Below are positions 8,772 to 16,906 of a DNA stretch of 64,000 nucleotides, in pieces. Source of the stretch: Cystobacter fuscus. GTDB taxonomy: Bacteria > Myxococcota > Myxococcia > Myxococcales > Myxococcaceae. The stretch spans positions 10,478,001 through 10,542,000 of the forward strand of contig NZ_CP022098.1 in the NCBI RefSeq assembly GCF_002305875.1, given 5' to 3'. The stretch's first letter is position 1, and the number at the start of each line of letters is the position of its first letter. The notes beneath the pieces are model-generated. The model was not told the origin of the DNA, did not search any database, and worked only from the letters and a program-made list of their open reading frames with translations. Position numbers and translations under genes: made by a program.

Positions 8772-9881
8772 TCACTGCTTCTCCGGCTTCATGCCGAGCA
8801 GGGACTGGATGGTTTCCAGGTTGGAGGAATCGGGGACGAGTTCCGCGAGGAGCTGGTGGAGTGGCATCTGGCCCCAGCTCACGGCGCGTTTGACCAGGTA
8901 GGCGACGGGGCTGTGGGGCTCGGTGCGCCGCAGGTAGTCGGAGGCGAGGGTCAGGAGCTGGTACGCCTCCTCCCGGCTGCGGATGGCGCGCGGCGGCCGC
9001 CCGGTGCCCGAAGCCGCCGCGAGAGCCTCCGTGTCGGGCGGGGTCCCGGTCATTTCTCCAGGCTCCTCCCCCCGCGAGGAATCAGCGCGCAGCGTGGCGG
9101 CCAGCGCCTGGATGTCACCGAGGACGGAGCGCGTGCGGCGGAGCACCGCGCTGGTGCGTCCCAGCCGCGAGTCGAGCGACTGCTCCAGCGCGCTGCTGGC
9201 CTCGAGCGCGGCGGCCACCTGCCGTGCGAGCGCGTCGACGGCGGAGGTGGGCATCTGGGCGGCGGTCCCCAGGAAGATGTCTCGAGTCAATGGACTGCTC
9301 GTGGCTTCGTTGGCGTTCGCTTCTCCCTCGGCCGGCGCCTCCTCGCGGGTACCCCGTTGTTTCTCGTGGTGGAGGATCCGCTGCCAGTCCGCGAAGTCAT
9401 GACTCACGGCGCCGGGGGCTCGAGTCTTGACGAGCGGCACCCTGGCGAGGACGAGGGGAAGCTTGTCGTCGAGCCACGCCAGGGGAGCGAGCCGGGCCTC
9501 CTCGTCGCCCTCCTCGAGGGCGGGCCAGAGCGAGTCCCAGAAGCGCTCGACCAGCGCGGTGGTCAGCCTCAGTCCCCGCTCCACGCCCGGGAAGCCCTGC
9601 TGTATCCCCCAGGCCTCGGTGAGCCAGGCGGCGAGCTGCAGGTCCTTTGATTCGTGTGCCAGGGTCCGCAGGCAGAGCTCGGCCACCTGGGCCCAGTTGG
9701 CGCGCTTGAGGGAGGTCTGCCAGACCCCTTGGGGCAGCGTGGGGTCATCCTCGCGGCGTGCCTCGCGGATCTGGTCGTAGAGCGGCTCGTAGCGCAGGCC
9801 GCGACCCGAGGGCGCGTCGGGGGAGATCGGCCTCAGGAGCAGCTCGAGGTCCGGCGGAGCGGCGGAGGGCATGTCGTCCAT
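8772..9881 (-). CDS. tssA: Type VI assembly protein TssA
   Basis: The 369-residue protein has an ImpA-type N-terminal domain (LLRPISPDAPSGRGLRYEP, then KRANWAQVAELC) that caps sheath and tube assembly. The C-terminus (REEAYQLLTLASDYLRRTEP, then SPVAYLVKRAVSWGQMPL) resembles the VasJ-type C-terminal domain. It starts right after the tssM-like stop. ATGs at 9881 and 9872 are both possible, since neither has a clear ribosome site; coupling to the preceding gene is likely. Confidence 0.9.
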   Translation of the reverse strand: MDDMPSAAPPDLELLLRPISPDAPSGRGLRYEPLYDQIREARREDDPTLPQGVWQTSLKRANWAQVAELCLRTLAHESKDLQLAAWLTEAWGIQQGFPGVERGLRLTTALVERFWDSLWPALEEGDEEARLAPLAWLDDKLPLVLARVPLVKTRAPGAVSHDFADWQRILHHEKQRGTREEAPAEGEANANEATSSPLTRDIFLGTAAQMPTSAVDALARQVAAALEASSALEQSLDSRLGRTSAVLRRTRSVLGDIQALAATLRADSSRGEEPGEMTGTPPDTEALAAASGTGRPPRAIRSREEAYQLLTLASDYLRRTEPHSPVAYLVKRAVSWGQMPLHQLLAELVPDSSNLETIQSLLGMKPEKQ

Positions 9882-9883
9882 GG

Positions 9884-11251
9884 CTAGGGGCTCGGGGAGG
9901 AAAGTGGGGGCGGAGGGGCGTCATCGAAGGAGGAGTCGCCCGCCCGGGTGGATGGGGGCGGAGGGGCGTCATCGAAGGGGGAGTCGCCCGCCCGGGTGGA
10001 TGGGGGCGGAGGGGCGTCATCGAAGGGGGAGTCGCCCGCCCGGGTGGGTCGGGGCGGAGGGGCGTCATCGAAGACAGTGGACTGGGCCGGCCTGGGTGCC
10101 GGGCGGCGCCGGGCGGGAGCCTCCTTCCTCGGCGGGGGTGCCTCGGGGGGCGGTTCCACCACCGGTTCCACCACCGCCACCGGAGGCGGAGCGGGAGGTT
10201 GCTCGCGGCCTCGCACTCCCTTCCACAGCACGCCCAGGAAGAGCACCGCGAGCAGCACGCTGACGGCGAGCGCGCCCTGGAGCAGGCCGACGCCCCTCCG
10301 GTTGATGCGCGCGGCCTCCGCGTCCGGGCTGGCCAGTCCGCTCTCGGGGAAGGCCTTGCGCTCCAGCAGGTGGGTGATGAAGGCCAGCGAGCGCGGACTT
10401 CCTCCGGGACCCGTGGCGCCTTCCGCCTCGGGGTCCCCGCAGAAGTAGAGGCCACGCAGCAGCGCGGGCTGGGTGAAGGCGGAGGACTGGAAGAGGACAT
10501 CGAGCAACCGTCGCACCGGCCCGGCCAACGCGCGCAGCTCGGACGGGAAGAGGAAGGAGGTCTCCCGGTCCGGCTGCGTGCCGTGTCCGTCCGCGAGCAA
10601 CTCGAGTTGGAGTCCACACAGCTCCCGGTGGATGACCTGGAAGGCCTCGTCCACCCAGGCGGAGGTGTAGGGCTCCTGGGGGGAGTACGGGCTGGACCAT
10701 CCGAGCATCTCGTCCCGCCTGCGTGGCGGCAGCGACCGGCAGAAGGCGGTGAAGCCGGGGATGACGTCCGAGCGGGTGATGACGATGAAGACGGGTACGC
10801 GCACCCCCAGCTCACGGCGCAGGGCCTGAAGTCCCTGGAAGAGGCCCTGGGCCATGCGCTCCAACCCGACGTCATCCAAGGCCTTGGGCCCGGTGAGGTG
10901 CGTGGCGGACACGGTCAGCATCAGCCCGTCGATGGGCCGCTGGCCGCGGACGCGTTTCAGGCGCTGGAGGACGGCCCGCCACTCCTCCGTGGGCTGTTCT
11001 GTCATGCCGGGCATGTCGAGCACGACGCCCTGATCGAAGAGCCAGACCCCCCAACCGCCCGCCTCCATCTCCCCGCGGGTGGGCGAGCCGTAGGGTCGGC
11101 GAAGGTTGGCACCCGCGGCCAGCGAGGTGCGTCCCGAGCCGGGCTCTCCCACCATCATCAACCAGGGTACCTGGTAGCGCCGCTCCCGGTGCCGCCCGGT
11201 GGCGCCCAGCCGGTGAAGTGCCGTGTGGAGGGTCGAGGAAGGGTCGCTCAT
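9884..11251 (-). CDS. Short TssM-like GTPase with one membrane segment and 16-residue repeat tail
   Basis: The 455-residue protein has a P-loop GEPGSGRTS (residues 35-43), a switch-like DMPG (79-82) and TRSD (159-162), as in the cytoplasmic GTPase-like domain of TssM/IcmF. One hydrophobic segment lies at about 320-345. Canonical TssM is over 1,000 residues with a large periplasmic domain; here that is replaced by an Ala/Pro-rich tail with four copies of a 16-residue unit (PFDDAPPPPSTRAGDS type, residues 392-450). It overlaps tssL by ATGA, so it occupies the normal tssM slot. It either is a minimal membrane-complex component or needs a partner encoded elsewhere. Confidence 0.85.
   Translation of the reverse strand: MSDPSSTLHTALHRLGATGRHRERRYQVPWLMMVGEPGSGRTSLAAGANLRRPYGSPTRGEMEAGGWGVWLFDQGVVLDMPGMTEQPTEEWRAVLQRLKRVRGQRPIDGLMLTVSATHLTGPKALDDVGLERMAQGLFQGLQALRRELGVRVPVFIVITRSDVIPGFTAFCRSLPPRRRDEMLGWSSPYSPQEPYTSAWVDEAFQVIHRELCGLQLELLADGHGTQPDRETSFLFPSELRALAGPVRRLLDVLFQSSAFTQPALLRGLYFCGDPEAEGATGPGGSPRSLAFITHLLERKAFPESGLASPDAEAARINRRGVGLLQGALAVSVLLAVLFLGVLWKGVRGREQPPAPPPVAVVEPVVEPPPEAPPPRKEAPARRRPAPRPAQSTVFDDAPPPRPTRAGDSPFDDAPPPPSTRAGDSPFDDAPPPPSTRAGDSSFDDAPPPPLSSPSP
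9902..10078. repeat. 48-bp tandem repeats encoding the TssM-like tail
   Basis: Nearly four copies of a 48-bp unit (containing GGGGCGGAGGGGCGTCATCG) lie head to tail with few differences. They stay in frame and encode the 16-residue FDDAPPP repeats. Near-identity suggests recent expansion and likely copy-number variation between strains. Confidence 0.9.
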
Positions 11252-12030
11252 GGCCGGGTCTCCAGGTGGGAGGGAGTGATGGCGGCGGAAGGAGTGGGAG
11301 GAGAGGGCCGCAGGAGGACGAGGCTGGTGGAGAGGGTGCCCACGAGCACGGCGGCGATGGCGGCACCCCAGGGCCAGCGGCGCGCGAATCGGCGATCCAT
11401 CCGCTCGTCCCGGGTGTGGGCGTAGGCCTCGTCCACCAGGCGGCGGGTGGTGGTGTCTGGCTCCGGAGGCCGCTGGAAGACGAACAGGAAGAGCTGGCGT
11501 TGCAGATCCTGGAGCTGGGTCCCGGCCCCGAGTCCCCGGTAGCGGCCCTCGAAGCCGAGCGAGAGCGCCATCAGGTACACGAGGGCGAGCTCGGCGTGTG
11601 CTGGGTTGCGCTCGCGCAGCAGCCGCTCCACGTCCGCGAAGATACGGTCCCCGGCCTCGTGGGTGCCGAAGAGCTCGTCCTCCAGCAGGTTTGCCTGCCA
11701 GGCCTCGCGGCCGTACCAGGACGTGTGGACGAGCAGCTCATCGGCGAAGGAAGTGAGCACGTAGCGGCACTCCTCGAGGTCGCGCTCGAGGAGCGAGCCA
11801 CGCGGGGTGCCCTCGGTACTGGTCTGCTGTTGGATGCGCTCGAGCAGCCGCCGCCAGATCTCCTCGACGGTGGGGCCCGGCGGATCCTTCGTGGCGAAGC
11901 GGCTGGGGAGGGAGATGGCCTGGAGCTGCTGGCGGAGCATGAGGAGCTCCGCGAAGAGGACGCGTGCCCTCTCGAGCAGGGGGGAGCCTCCGAGCGTTTC
12001 GGGATCGGTGGGAAGGGCTGGATGTCGCAT
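11248..12030 (-). CDS. tssL: Type VI membrane complex protein TssL (DotU family)
   Basis: The 260-residue protein has a cytoplasmic DotU-type helical domain with the signatures LTSFADELLVHTSWYGR and LVYLMALSLGFEGRYRG. A single C-terminal membrane helix lies at about 225-245, after the RRWPWG stretch. It anchors the baseplate to the membrane complex. A short Pro/Ser-rich end follows; there is no peptidoglycan-binding extension. It overlaps the tssM-like gene and starts 5 bases after tssK. Confidence 0.95.
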   Translation of the reverse strand: MRHPALPTDPETLGGSPLLERARVLFAELLMLRQQLQAISLPSRFATKDPPGPTVEEIWRRLLERIQQQTSTEGTPRGSLLERDLEECRYVLTSFADELLVHTSWYGREAWQANLLEDELFGTHEAGDRIFADVERLLRERNPAHAELALVYLMALSLGFEGRYRGLGAGTQLQDLQRQLFLFVFQRPPEPDTTTRRLVDEAYAHTRDERMDRRFARRWPWGAAIAAVLVGTLSTSLVLLRPSPPTPSAAITPSHLETRP

Positions 12031-12035
12031 GGGAG

Positions 12036-13352
12036 TCAGGTGTCGTTGCGGATGAGAAGGAAGACCTCGGCGGGGGCATGCACCTCGCCCGGCTCGAGGA
12101 GGTTCTCCAGGAGAAGCCGCTCATTGGGGCGGATGAAGGTGGAGCTGGACTCCAGGGAGAACAGGAGCGAGCCGGAGCGGGGCACCAGGCCCGGGCGGCT
12201 GTCGATGAGCTCGCGGCGGGCCCCGAGCGTGCGCGTCTCGCGCATCACCCGGTGGCGGCTCTCCGAGCCGATGCGGCAGCCCGCCATCCACCCCAGCACC
12301 TGCTGGCGGGTGGTCCCGGGCCGGCCACGCACCTCGAGCACCAGCTCCCGGTCCATCCATTTCGGGAGGAAGTGCGTGGTGAAGCCGCCCCCCTCGGACT
12401 GGAGCTGGACGCGGGTGTACGCCTCGGAGACGCCTTGCTCCAGTGTGCTCTCGATGAAGGAGAAGACCGTCTGGAAGGAGCGCCAGGGCTCCAGGTGCTC
12501 GTAGGCGGGGAAGGCGGGAGGGATCTTGCCCTCGCCCAGGGGGGCGAGGTGGCCGGCCAGCGAGCACAGCGCCAGGTAGAGGCCGAAGGGATGGGGCATG
12601 CCCGAGCGCAGCATGGCCTCGAAGGCGGGGAGCCCGGCGACGAGCCAGCGCAGCAGTTGCTGGCTCTCGGCATGCTGCGCGGGCTCGGCGGTCCGGGCGC
12701 GCAGTTCCTCCACCACACGGGCGGCCTTCTGCCGGATGCGCAGGGTCAGCCGATCGCACCGCTCTCCGAGTGGAGAATCGAAGGGCACCGCCAGCAGGGG
12801 TGGAAGGTATTCCTCCACGAGGAAGGATTCATGGTCGCGGCGCAACTCGAGCAACGGGAGCGCGCTATAGCCGGCGGGGGGAGGGCCCGCGAACAGCTCG
12901 AGTCGTGGTTGGAGCTGGGCGATGCGCAGAGGCATGTCGCCGGTGCTCTCGTCGGCGAGCGGCTCGCTCGTGGTGGAGATGAAGCGGCTGGGGCCAGGGC
13001 CGCCTCGCGGCCCGGAGGCCACGGCCACATGCAGGCGCACCGGGCGTTGCCAGTCCACACCGTGCGGACTTCCGAGCGCGAGTTGCAGCTCGCTTCCCCT
13101 ACCCGCCTGGTGGGAGACGATGAGCCCATCGGGGAGAACGGCCTCCAGCTCCAGCACCCGGAGCGTACCCGCGAGCAACAGCGAGTGATCGTACTGGAAT
13201 TGGCTCACGCCCCAGTGGAAGGGCATGGCCAGGCCGAGATGGAGCTGGAGGAGCGCCTCGTAGCGGCGGTCCTGTTGTTGGAAGTGCTGAGGGGCGAGCA
13301 GCATGCCCTCGTGCCACTGCACGGCGGCGGGAAGATCGAGTGCGCGAGACAT
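12036..13352 (-). CDS. tssK: Type VI baseplate/membrane linker TssK
   Basis: The 438-residue protein links baseplate and membrane complex. The N-terminus VQWHEGMLLAPQHFQQQDRR is the family signature, and late segments such as FLPKWMDRELVLEVRG fit the C-terminal domain. The ATG at 13352 was chosen because the signature begins about ten residues later; upstream sequence in the frame has no family character. It is the first gene of the block, so the promoter should lie in 13353-13582. Confidence 0.96.
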   Translation of the reverse strand: MSRALDLPAAVQWHEGMLLAPQHFQQQDRRYEALLQLHLGLAMPFHWGVSQFQYDHSLLLAGTLRVLELEAVLPDGLIVSHQAGRGSELQLALGSPHGVDWQRPVRLHVAVASGPRGGPGPSRFISTTSEPLADESTGDMPLRIAQLQPRLELFAGPPPAGYSALPLLELRRDHESFLVEEYLPPLLAVPFDSPLGERCDRLTLRIRQKAARVVEELRARTAEPAQHAESQQLLRWLVAGLPAFEAMLRSGMPHPFGLYLALCSLAGHLAPLGEGKIPPAFPAYEHLEPWRSFQTVFSFIESTLEQGVSEAYTRVQLQSEGGGFTTHFLPKWMDRELVLEVRGRPGTTRQQVLGWMAGCRIGSESRHRVMRETRTLGARRELIDSRPGLVPRSGSLLFSLESSSTFIRPNERLLLENLLEPGEVHAPAEVFLLIRNDT

Positions 13353-13582
13353 GAATGTATCCCTTGGGGTCACTCGCAGTGAGTGGCGCCCATCGTGAGC
13401 AATGGAGAGGGAAGCGGCAGGTTGTGACGGGTCGTGCTCGGCCCCTCGGCGTCCTTGAGCCGGATCACGGGGGATTACGCACCGCGCCACCCGGACAAAG
13501 AACCGTCAAGTCGTCAAAACATGTCAGACCTGAAAGGGTCGATCATGATAAAATATTGCCTCCCCTACCCCAGGATCTCTCC
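13353..13582. promoter_or_regulatory. Divergent upstream region of tssK and the esterase gene
   Basis: This 230-bp gap separates two divergent genes. The part near 13505-13560 is unusually A/T-rich for the window, with a TAAAAT-like -10 candidate around 13549-13554 for the rightward gene. No clear -35 or operator could be assigned. Confidence 0.35.
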
Positions 13583-15652
13583 ATGTCGAAGCGGCTATTC
13601 GCAGGCGCCCCCCATGTCATTCTCACCCTGTCGTTGCTTGGCTGCGGAGGCGAGCCCCCGCCCGCGGAGGAGACTCCCTTGGGGCAGGTGAACAGCGCGC
13701 TGACACAGGTGACGAGCTTCGGAAGCAACCCCGGCAACCTGAAGATGTGGAAGCACGTGCCCGCCGACATGCCCGCCAACGCCCCCCTGGTGGTGGCCAT
13801 GCACGGCTGTACCCAGACGGCCGCGGCCTACACCAACACCGGCTGGAACGCCCTGGCCGATCAGCTCAAGTTCTACGTGGTCTATCCCGAGCAACAGAGC
13901 GCCAACAACCAGAACGTCTGCTTCAACTGGTTCGAGCCGGGAGACATCGCGCGGGGCTCGGGCGAGGCGCTCTCCATCAAGCAGATGGTGGACAAGATGA
14001 AGGCGGACGTCTCCATTGATCCGAGCCGCGTCTTCGTCACCGGCCTGTCGGCGGGCGCGGCGATGTCGCACGTCATGGCCGCCACCTACCCGGACGTCTT
14101 CTCGGGGGCCGCCATCATGGCCGGCATTCCCTACAAGTGCGCCACCACGATGACCGACGCCTTCTCCTGCATGAGCCCGGGCGTGGGCAAGACACCGGAC
14201 CAGTGGGCGAGCCTGGTGCGAGGCGCCTACTCCGGCTACACCGGCGCCTACCCGAAGATCTCCCTCTGGCACGGCACCTCCGACTACACCGTGAAGAACA
14301 CCAACCAGGTGGAGGCCCTGGAGCAGTGGACGGCGGTGCACGGCATCGACATGACGGCGGACGTCTCGGACACGGTCGCCACCTACCCCCACAAGGTCTA
14401 CAAGAACAGCGCGGGCAAGGCCCTCGTGGAGACGTATGACCTGACCGGCATGGGGCACGGCACCGCCATCGATCCGGCCACCCGGTTCCCCGGCACCTCC
14501 GTCGCGTGCGGCACCGCGGGCGCCTATATCCTGGACACCAACATCTGCTCCACGCTGGAGGTGGCGAAGTTCTTCGGGCTCGACAACTCCGACACGACCG
14601 CTCCCACGGTCAGCCTCTCCTCCCCCACCAACGGCGCCACCGTGAGCGGCACGGTGACGCTGAGCGCCCAGGCCTCGGACAACGTGGGCATCACCGAGGT
14701 GGCGTTCCTCATCGACGGCGCCGTGGTGGGCACCGACTCCACCCCGCCCTTCACCTTCGCGTGGAACGCCACCGCCGCGGCCAACGGCACCCACACCCTG
14801 GCGGCCCGGGCCTCCGATGCCTCGGGCAACACCACCACGTCCAGCTCCATCACCGTCACCGTCACCGGCGGCGTCTCCGACACCACCGCGCCTGACGTGG
14901 CCCTCACCTCTCCGGCCGCCAACGCCACCCTGGCTGGCACCGTCTCCCTCACCGCCACCGCCACCGACAACGTGGGCATCACCCGGGTGGAGTTCCTCGT
15001 GGACGGCGCCGTGGTGGGCGTGGGCACGGCCTCGGGTAGTACCTACTCCTCCTCGTGGAACACCACCACGGCCGCCCCCGGCGCCCACACCGTGCGCGTC
15101 CGGGCCTCCGATGCCTCGGGCAACACCACCACCTCCGCCGCCATCACCGTCACCGTGGACCAGAACTCGGCGCGCTTCACCGAGACCTTCTCCACCAACG
15201 GCCCCGACAAGACGGGCTGGACCCTGACCGAGTGGGCCCCGGACGCCAGTGATCAGACGGGGGTGAGCGGCAGCAAATCCATCCTCGGCTCCGCCACGCC
15301 CTCCTTCAACACCGTCACCCGCACCGCCAGCGTCACCGTGGCCCTGTCCAGCGCTCCCACGCTCTCCTACTGGCGCAAGCTGGATCTCTCCGGGGCCAAT
15401 ACCCTGGCGTCGGTGTCCTTCAAGGTCGTCGTCAACGCCGGCAGTGACGTGGTGGTGGACTCCGTCACCAAGGGCCTCGGCACCGTCACCGAGTCCACCT
15501 GGACACAGCGCACCAATATCGATCTGTCCGCCTACGCCAACCGCACCGTCACCCTGAAGTTCATCGTCTCGGCCACGGACACCGCCTCCACGGTCAGCCG
15601 CGCCAAGGCCTGGGTGGACGGCATCTCGATCTCACAAACTGGCACGGAGTGA
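13583..15652 (+). CDS. Secreted lipoprotein PHB-depolymerase/feruloyl-type esterase with two Ig-like repeats
   Basis: The 689-residue protein starts with a lipoprotein signal ending in LSLLGC (Cys21). The catalytic domain spans about 45-335: oxyanion region AMHGCTQT (72-79), nucleophile GLSAGAAMS (Ser156), a probable Asp234 in GTSDYTV and His292 in GMGHGT, as in the Esterase_PHB family. Two Ig-like repeats follow, each with TVSLSSPTNGATVSG-type starts and EVAFLIDGAVVG-type strands, then a beta-rich C-terminal domain at about 540-689. The role is likely degradation of an extracellular polyester or plant ester. The start was set by the signal peptide. The long antisense open frame opposite is a GC artefact. 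Confidence 0.88.
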   Translation: MSKRLFAGAPHVILTLSLLGCGGEPPPAEETPLGQVNSALTQVTSFGSNPGNLKMWKHVPADMPANAPLVVAMHGCTQTAAAYTNTGWNALADQLKFYVVYPEQQSANNQNVCFNWFEPGDIARGSGEALSIKQMVDKMKADVSIDPSRVFVTGLSAGAAMSHVMAATYPDVFSGAAIMAGIPYKCATTMTDAFSCMSPGVGKTPDQWASLVRGAYSGYTGAYPKISLWHGTSDYTVKNTNQVEALEQWTAVHGIDMTADVSDTVATYPHKVYKNSAGKALVETYDLTGMGHGTAIDPATRFPGTSVACGTAGAYILDTNICSTLEVAKFFGLDNSDTTAPTVSLSSPTNGATVSGTVTLSAQASDNVGITEVAFLIDGAVVGTDSTPPFTFAWNATAAANGTHTLAARASDASGNTTTSSSITVTVTGGVSDTTAPDVALTSPAANATLAGTVSLTATATDNVGITRVEFLVDGAVVGVGTASGSTYSSSWNTTTAAPGAHTVRVRASDASGNTTTSAAITVTVDQNSARFTETFSTNGPDKTGWTLTEWAPDASDQTGVSGSKSILGSATPSFNTVTRTASVTVALSSAPTLSYWRKLDLSGANTLASVSFKVVVNAGSDVVVDSVTKGLGTVTESTWTQRTNIDLSAYANRTVTLKFIVSATDTASTVSRAKAWVDGISISQTGTE

Positions 15653-15713
15653 TTCCGGCCCCTGCCCGTGTCACCTCACGGCACCGACACCCACGAAGGG
15701 GCGTTGTAGCGGT

Positions 15714-15733
15714 CTGGTGACAGGTGTCACCAG
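15714..15733. promoter_or_regulatory. Perfect 20-bp palindrome between esterase and metallopeptidase genes
   Basis: CTGGTGACA and TGTCACCAG are perfect 9-base arms around GG. A second, weaker repeat (AGACAG...CTGTCT) follows at 15739-15757. The pair lies 60 bases after the esterase stop and about 180 before the next start. It may be an operator or a terminator without a T tract. Confidence 0.4.
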
Positions 15734-15917
15734 GCTGGAGACAGACGTCACCTGTCTGGAGGTGGCCGCGGCACCAGCGCCGGACTTCCGGGGGCGTCCT
15801 CCCCTGGAAATCAGGGGACTTACGGATGCGCCCCCCACCCGGGGGCGTTGGCACGCTTGCTGCTCTAGGTCTCAGCGTCTCCCCTGCTGACCCTGACCCG
15901 CCCATAAGGGATTGCCC

Positions 15918-16832
15918 ATGCCCAGCTCGTCCATTTCGCGGAGTTCCACCTATCGTCCCCCTTCGCAGCGCGAGCTCGAGCACCGCAGGGAGAACCTGTA
16001 CCCCGCCGACTACGGCGTCGTGCACCCGGAGCTGCCGGGCATCCGCACCCGGCGCGAGACGCAGTCCGGCGACGATTTCGCCGACTTCACCCGGGACGTG
16101 AGGGAATCCACGCACACGCTGATGCGGCCGCCCGTGGGTTACGAGGACACGAACAGGGTCTCCACGGGCCGCCGGATGATGACGGAGCTGGACAGCAGGA
16201 CCGCGCACCTCAACCCCGGCGCGACGCCGACGCCCTACCGGCCGTCCACCTCGGTCAACATCTACTCGGGCCGGGGCCAGCCCATGCCCAATCGCCATGC
16301 GGCCCGCCACGAGGGCACCTATGACTCCCTTCGGCCCGCGTACCGCTACGAGGGCCAGGCCAGCTCCGGTCGGCCCAGCGACATCAGGTATGACGAGTCG
16401 GGTGAAAGGGATCGGCACATCAGCCTGGGGCACGAGATGGTCCACGGCTGGCGCACCGCGCATGGCGTCGCGGTCAGCCCCCTGGCGGTCAGCCCGTACA
16501 ACAACGATCCCGTCTTCGCGCGCACCGACCCCCAGTTCCGCGCCCCCATGAGGGAAACGATCGAGGATCGCCTCCGACTGAGCGAGGAGTTCGAGACCGT
16601 CGGGCTGCGTCAGACGCCGCATACGCCGGGGGGTTGGGCACCGACGGAAAACGCGATTCGTCAAGAGCGGGGGGCGCCACTCCGGTACGAGTACTCGGGC
16701 TCTTATCCCGACCACAACCAGACCGATGACAACTTGAGGATGTTCGACGAGGGTTCGGATGACCGCAGGTTCTACGAGAGGGCGTACAGGGACTCGCCCA
16801 TCGGCGGGATCGTCCGCAGACTGGAGCGTTGA
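15918..16832 (+). CDS. M91-family-like zinc metallopeptidase, probable effector toxin
   Basis: The 304-residue protein has an HExxH zinc motif in GHEMVHGWRTAHG (His172, Glu173, His176). Downstream are LSEEFETVGL (around 221-230), which can supply a third ligand, and PTENAIRQERG. The order of these motifs matches NleD/HopH1-type M91 peptidases, often found in bacterial effectors and polymorphic toxins. The first 160 residues are polar, Arg-rich and low in complexity, with no signal peptide. ATG at 15918 follows AAGGG; a TTG two codons earlier was not used. It lies 2.6 kb from the type VI genes, so delivery by that system is possible but unproven. No immunity gene is evident. Confidence 0.75.
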   Translation: MPSSSISRSSTYRPPSQRELEHRRENLYPADYGVVHPELPGIRTRRETQSGDDFADFTRDVRESTHTLMRPPVGYEDTNRVSTGRRMMTELDSRTAHLNPGATPTPYRPSTSVNIYSGRGQPMPNRHAARHEGTYDSLRPAYRYEGQASSGRPSDIRYDESGERDRHISLGHEMVHGWRTAHGVAVSPLAVSPYNNDPVFARTDPQFRAPMRETIEDRLRLSEEFETVGLRQTPHTPGGWAPTENAIRQERGAPLRYEYSGSYPDHNQTDDNLRMFDEGSDDRRFYERAYRDSPIGGIVRRLER

Positions 16833-16906
16833 GGCGAAGTAACGGAGGGGGCTGACCGCACTCCGAGGGCTTCGCGGACACCGGGCCGCCGTCTATCCTC
16901 GGCGGC

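Noticed and set aside
13595..15088. A 497-residue minus-strand frame opposite the esterase
   Set aside because: Gly/Arg/Val-rich composition without family sequence; the esterase on the plus strand has catalytic motifs and a signal peptide.
15653..15917. CRISPR-like repeats before the metallopeptidase gene
   Set aside because: Only two dissimilar inverted repeats occur, with no regular spacing.
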